NCBI RefSeq assembly: GCF_000511385.1
Contig: NC_023138.1
Location: forward strand, 1-64,000
DNA length: 64,000 nt
Reading direction: 5' to 3'
Source of the DNA: Phaeobacter gallaeciensis DSM 26640
Lineage (GTDB): Bacteria > Pseudomonadota > Alphaproteobacteria > Rhodobacterales > Rhodobacteraceae
Positions 63,336 to 64,000 of the stretch are shown in pieces. The notes under the pieces were generated by a model that was given only the letters and a program-made list of their open reading frames with translations, did not search any database and was not told where the DNA came from. Position 1 is the first letter of the stretch. Each line of letters opens with the position of its first letter. The position numbers and the translations under genes were made by a program.

Positions 63336-64000
63336 TCAGCTCATAACCATGACTGATTTGACGTTCACAAATTCTTTCATGCCAAAGCCGCCGTGTTCTC
63401 GACCATAGCCGGAATCCTTGACACCACCGAAGGGCATGTTGGGGATCGCGAGACCAAACCCGTTGATGAACACCATCCCGGTGTCGAAGTGATCACGGGC
63501 GAGGGCAAGTGCCTTCTCGGTGTCTTTGGTCATGATGCCGCCACCAAGGCCAAAGCGGCTGTCGTTGGCGATGCGCATGGCGTCATCTTCGTCCTGCGCG
63601 CGGATCAATGCGGCGACTGGGCCGAAGAGTTCATCGTCATAGGCGGGTTGGCCGGGGGTCACATTCTCAAGAACGGTCGCCGGGTAGAAGAAACCTTCGC
63701 CATCTGGCATCTCACCACCGCAAAGCAGTCTGGCACCACCTTCGAGACTGTCTTTCACCTGTTGATGAAGATCGTCGCGCAGATCCTTTCGTGCCATCGG
63801 CCCGATGTCTGCATCTTCCCCCATCGGGTCCCCGGGGGTGACACGCTTCATCGCCTCGACATAGGCGTCGCGGAACTGATCATAGATGGCGTCCACCACG
63901 ATGAAACGTTTGGCGGCAATGCAGGTTTCGCCATTGCTGTAGGTCCGGCCATTGACGCAGGTCTGGACGGCAGCCTCGATATCGGCATCCTCCAACACGA
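63336..64000 (-). CDS. NAD-dependent succinate-semialdehyde/aldehyde dehydrogenase, C-terminal part
   Basis: The gene starts beyond the right end of the window; about 221 C-terminal residues are present. The catalytic cysteine is in TYSNGETCIAAKRFIV, like the Sad/YneI group of succinate-semialdehyde dehydrogenases. ELFGPVAALIRAQDEDDAMR, FGLGGGIMTKD, and PFGGVKDSGYGREHG complete the fold. The substrate is inferred from the active-site context only. The first codons visible (VLEDADIEAAVQ) continue a typical dehydrogenase upstream region, so no start is expected here. Confidence 0.85.
   Translation of the reverse strand, partial: VLEDADIEAAVQTCVNGRTYSNGETCIAAKRFIVVDAIYDQFRDAYVEAMKRVTPGDPMGEDADIGPMARKDLRDDLHQQVKDSLEGGARLLCGGEMPDGEGFFYPATVLENVTPGQPAYDDELFGPVAALIRAQDEDDAMRIANDSRFGLGGGIMTKDTEKALALARDHFDTGMVFINGFGLAIPNMPFGGVKDSGYGREHGGFGMKEFVNVKSVMVMS

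Noticed and set aside
1..64000. CRISPR arrays, tRNA/rRNA genes, insertion sequences
   Set aside because: None seen: no regularly spaced repeats, no cloverleaf-like sequences in the gaps, and no transposase motifs. A tRNAscan or IS search would settle this.

Overview
The window looks like an extrachromosomal replicon (plasmid or chromid) of a marine Rhodobacteraceae bacterium of the Roseobacter group. The first 4 kb hold a DnaA-like replication initiator, divergent parAB, and four copies of a GTCCCC(R)CGGGGAC palindrome, a layout I know from DnaA-like replicons of roseobacters. GC-rich codon use, a 17-bp element matching the alphaproteobacterial Irr/ICE box, single-domain sugar ABC ATPases and Exo-type polysaccharide genes agree with this. 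Species assignment is not possible from the sequence alone.

Layout. (1) 0-4 kb: replication and partition. (2) 4.2-17.7 kb: exopolysaccharide (EPS) island with a GH16 glycanase carrying RTX repeats, two different sulfotransferase-like proteins, five GT2/ExoL-type glycosyltransferases plus one GT4-like enzyme, an ExoQ/Wzy-type polymerase and an ExoP/Wzc-type copolymerase/tyrosine kinase. The matching priming transferase (ExoY type) and flippase (Wzx/ExoT type) lie 27 kb away at 44.9-47.2 kb. No outer-membrane export protein (ExoF/Wza) is in the window. (3) 17.9-21.9 kb: an orphan periplasmic binding protein followed by a chemoreceptor. (4) 22-30.6 kb: azlCD amino-acid exporter with divergent Lrp-type regulator, an MFS permease, and a LysR-controlled GMC oxidoreductase / enolase-superfamily / aldehyde dehydrogenase operon of unknown substrate. 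(5) 30.7-31.8 kb: dps with an Irr-type box and an unrecognised conserved-looking gene.

(6) 31.9-41.9 kb: a coherent proline/hydroxyproline-peptide island: GntR regulator, a proline-racemase-family enzyme with both catalytic cysteines replaced, an XRE-cupin regulator, a five-gene Dpp-type peptide ABC transporter and an Xaa-Pro aminopeptidase. A second chemoreceptor follows. (7) 47.5-56.2 kb: a sugar locus with aldose epimerase, a di-heme peroxidase, a CRTAC1-type FG-GAP protein, a ROK repressor and xylF-xylH-xylG. Two similar palindromes upstream of galM and xylF suggest one ROK regulon. (8) 56.2-64 kb: MerR regulator with its own MerR-type promoter, a ParDE toxin-antitoxin pair, a TspO-like membrane protein, a DNA ligase/MBL exonuclease repair pair, a MATE transporter, topoisomerase IB, and the C-terminal part of a succinate-semialdehyde-type dehydrogenase running off the window end.

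No tRNA, rRNA, CRISPR array or intact insertion sequence was seen. All functional calls rest on reading motifs by eye; no database search was run.
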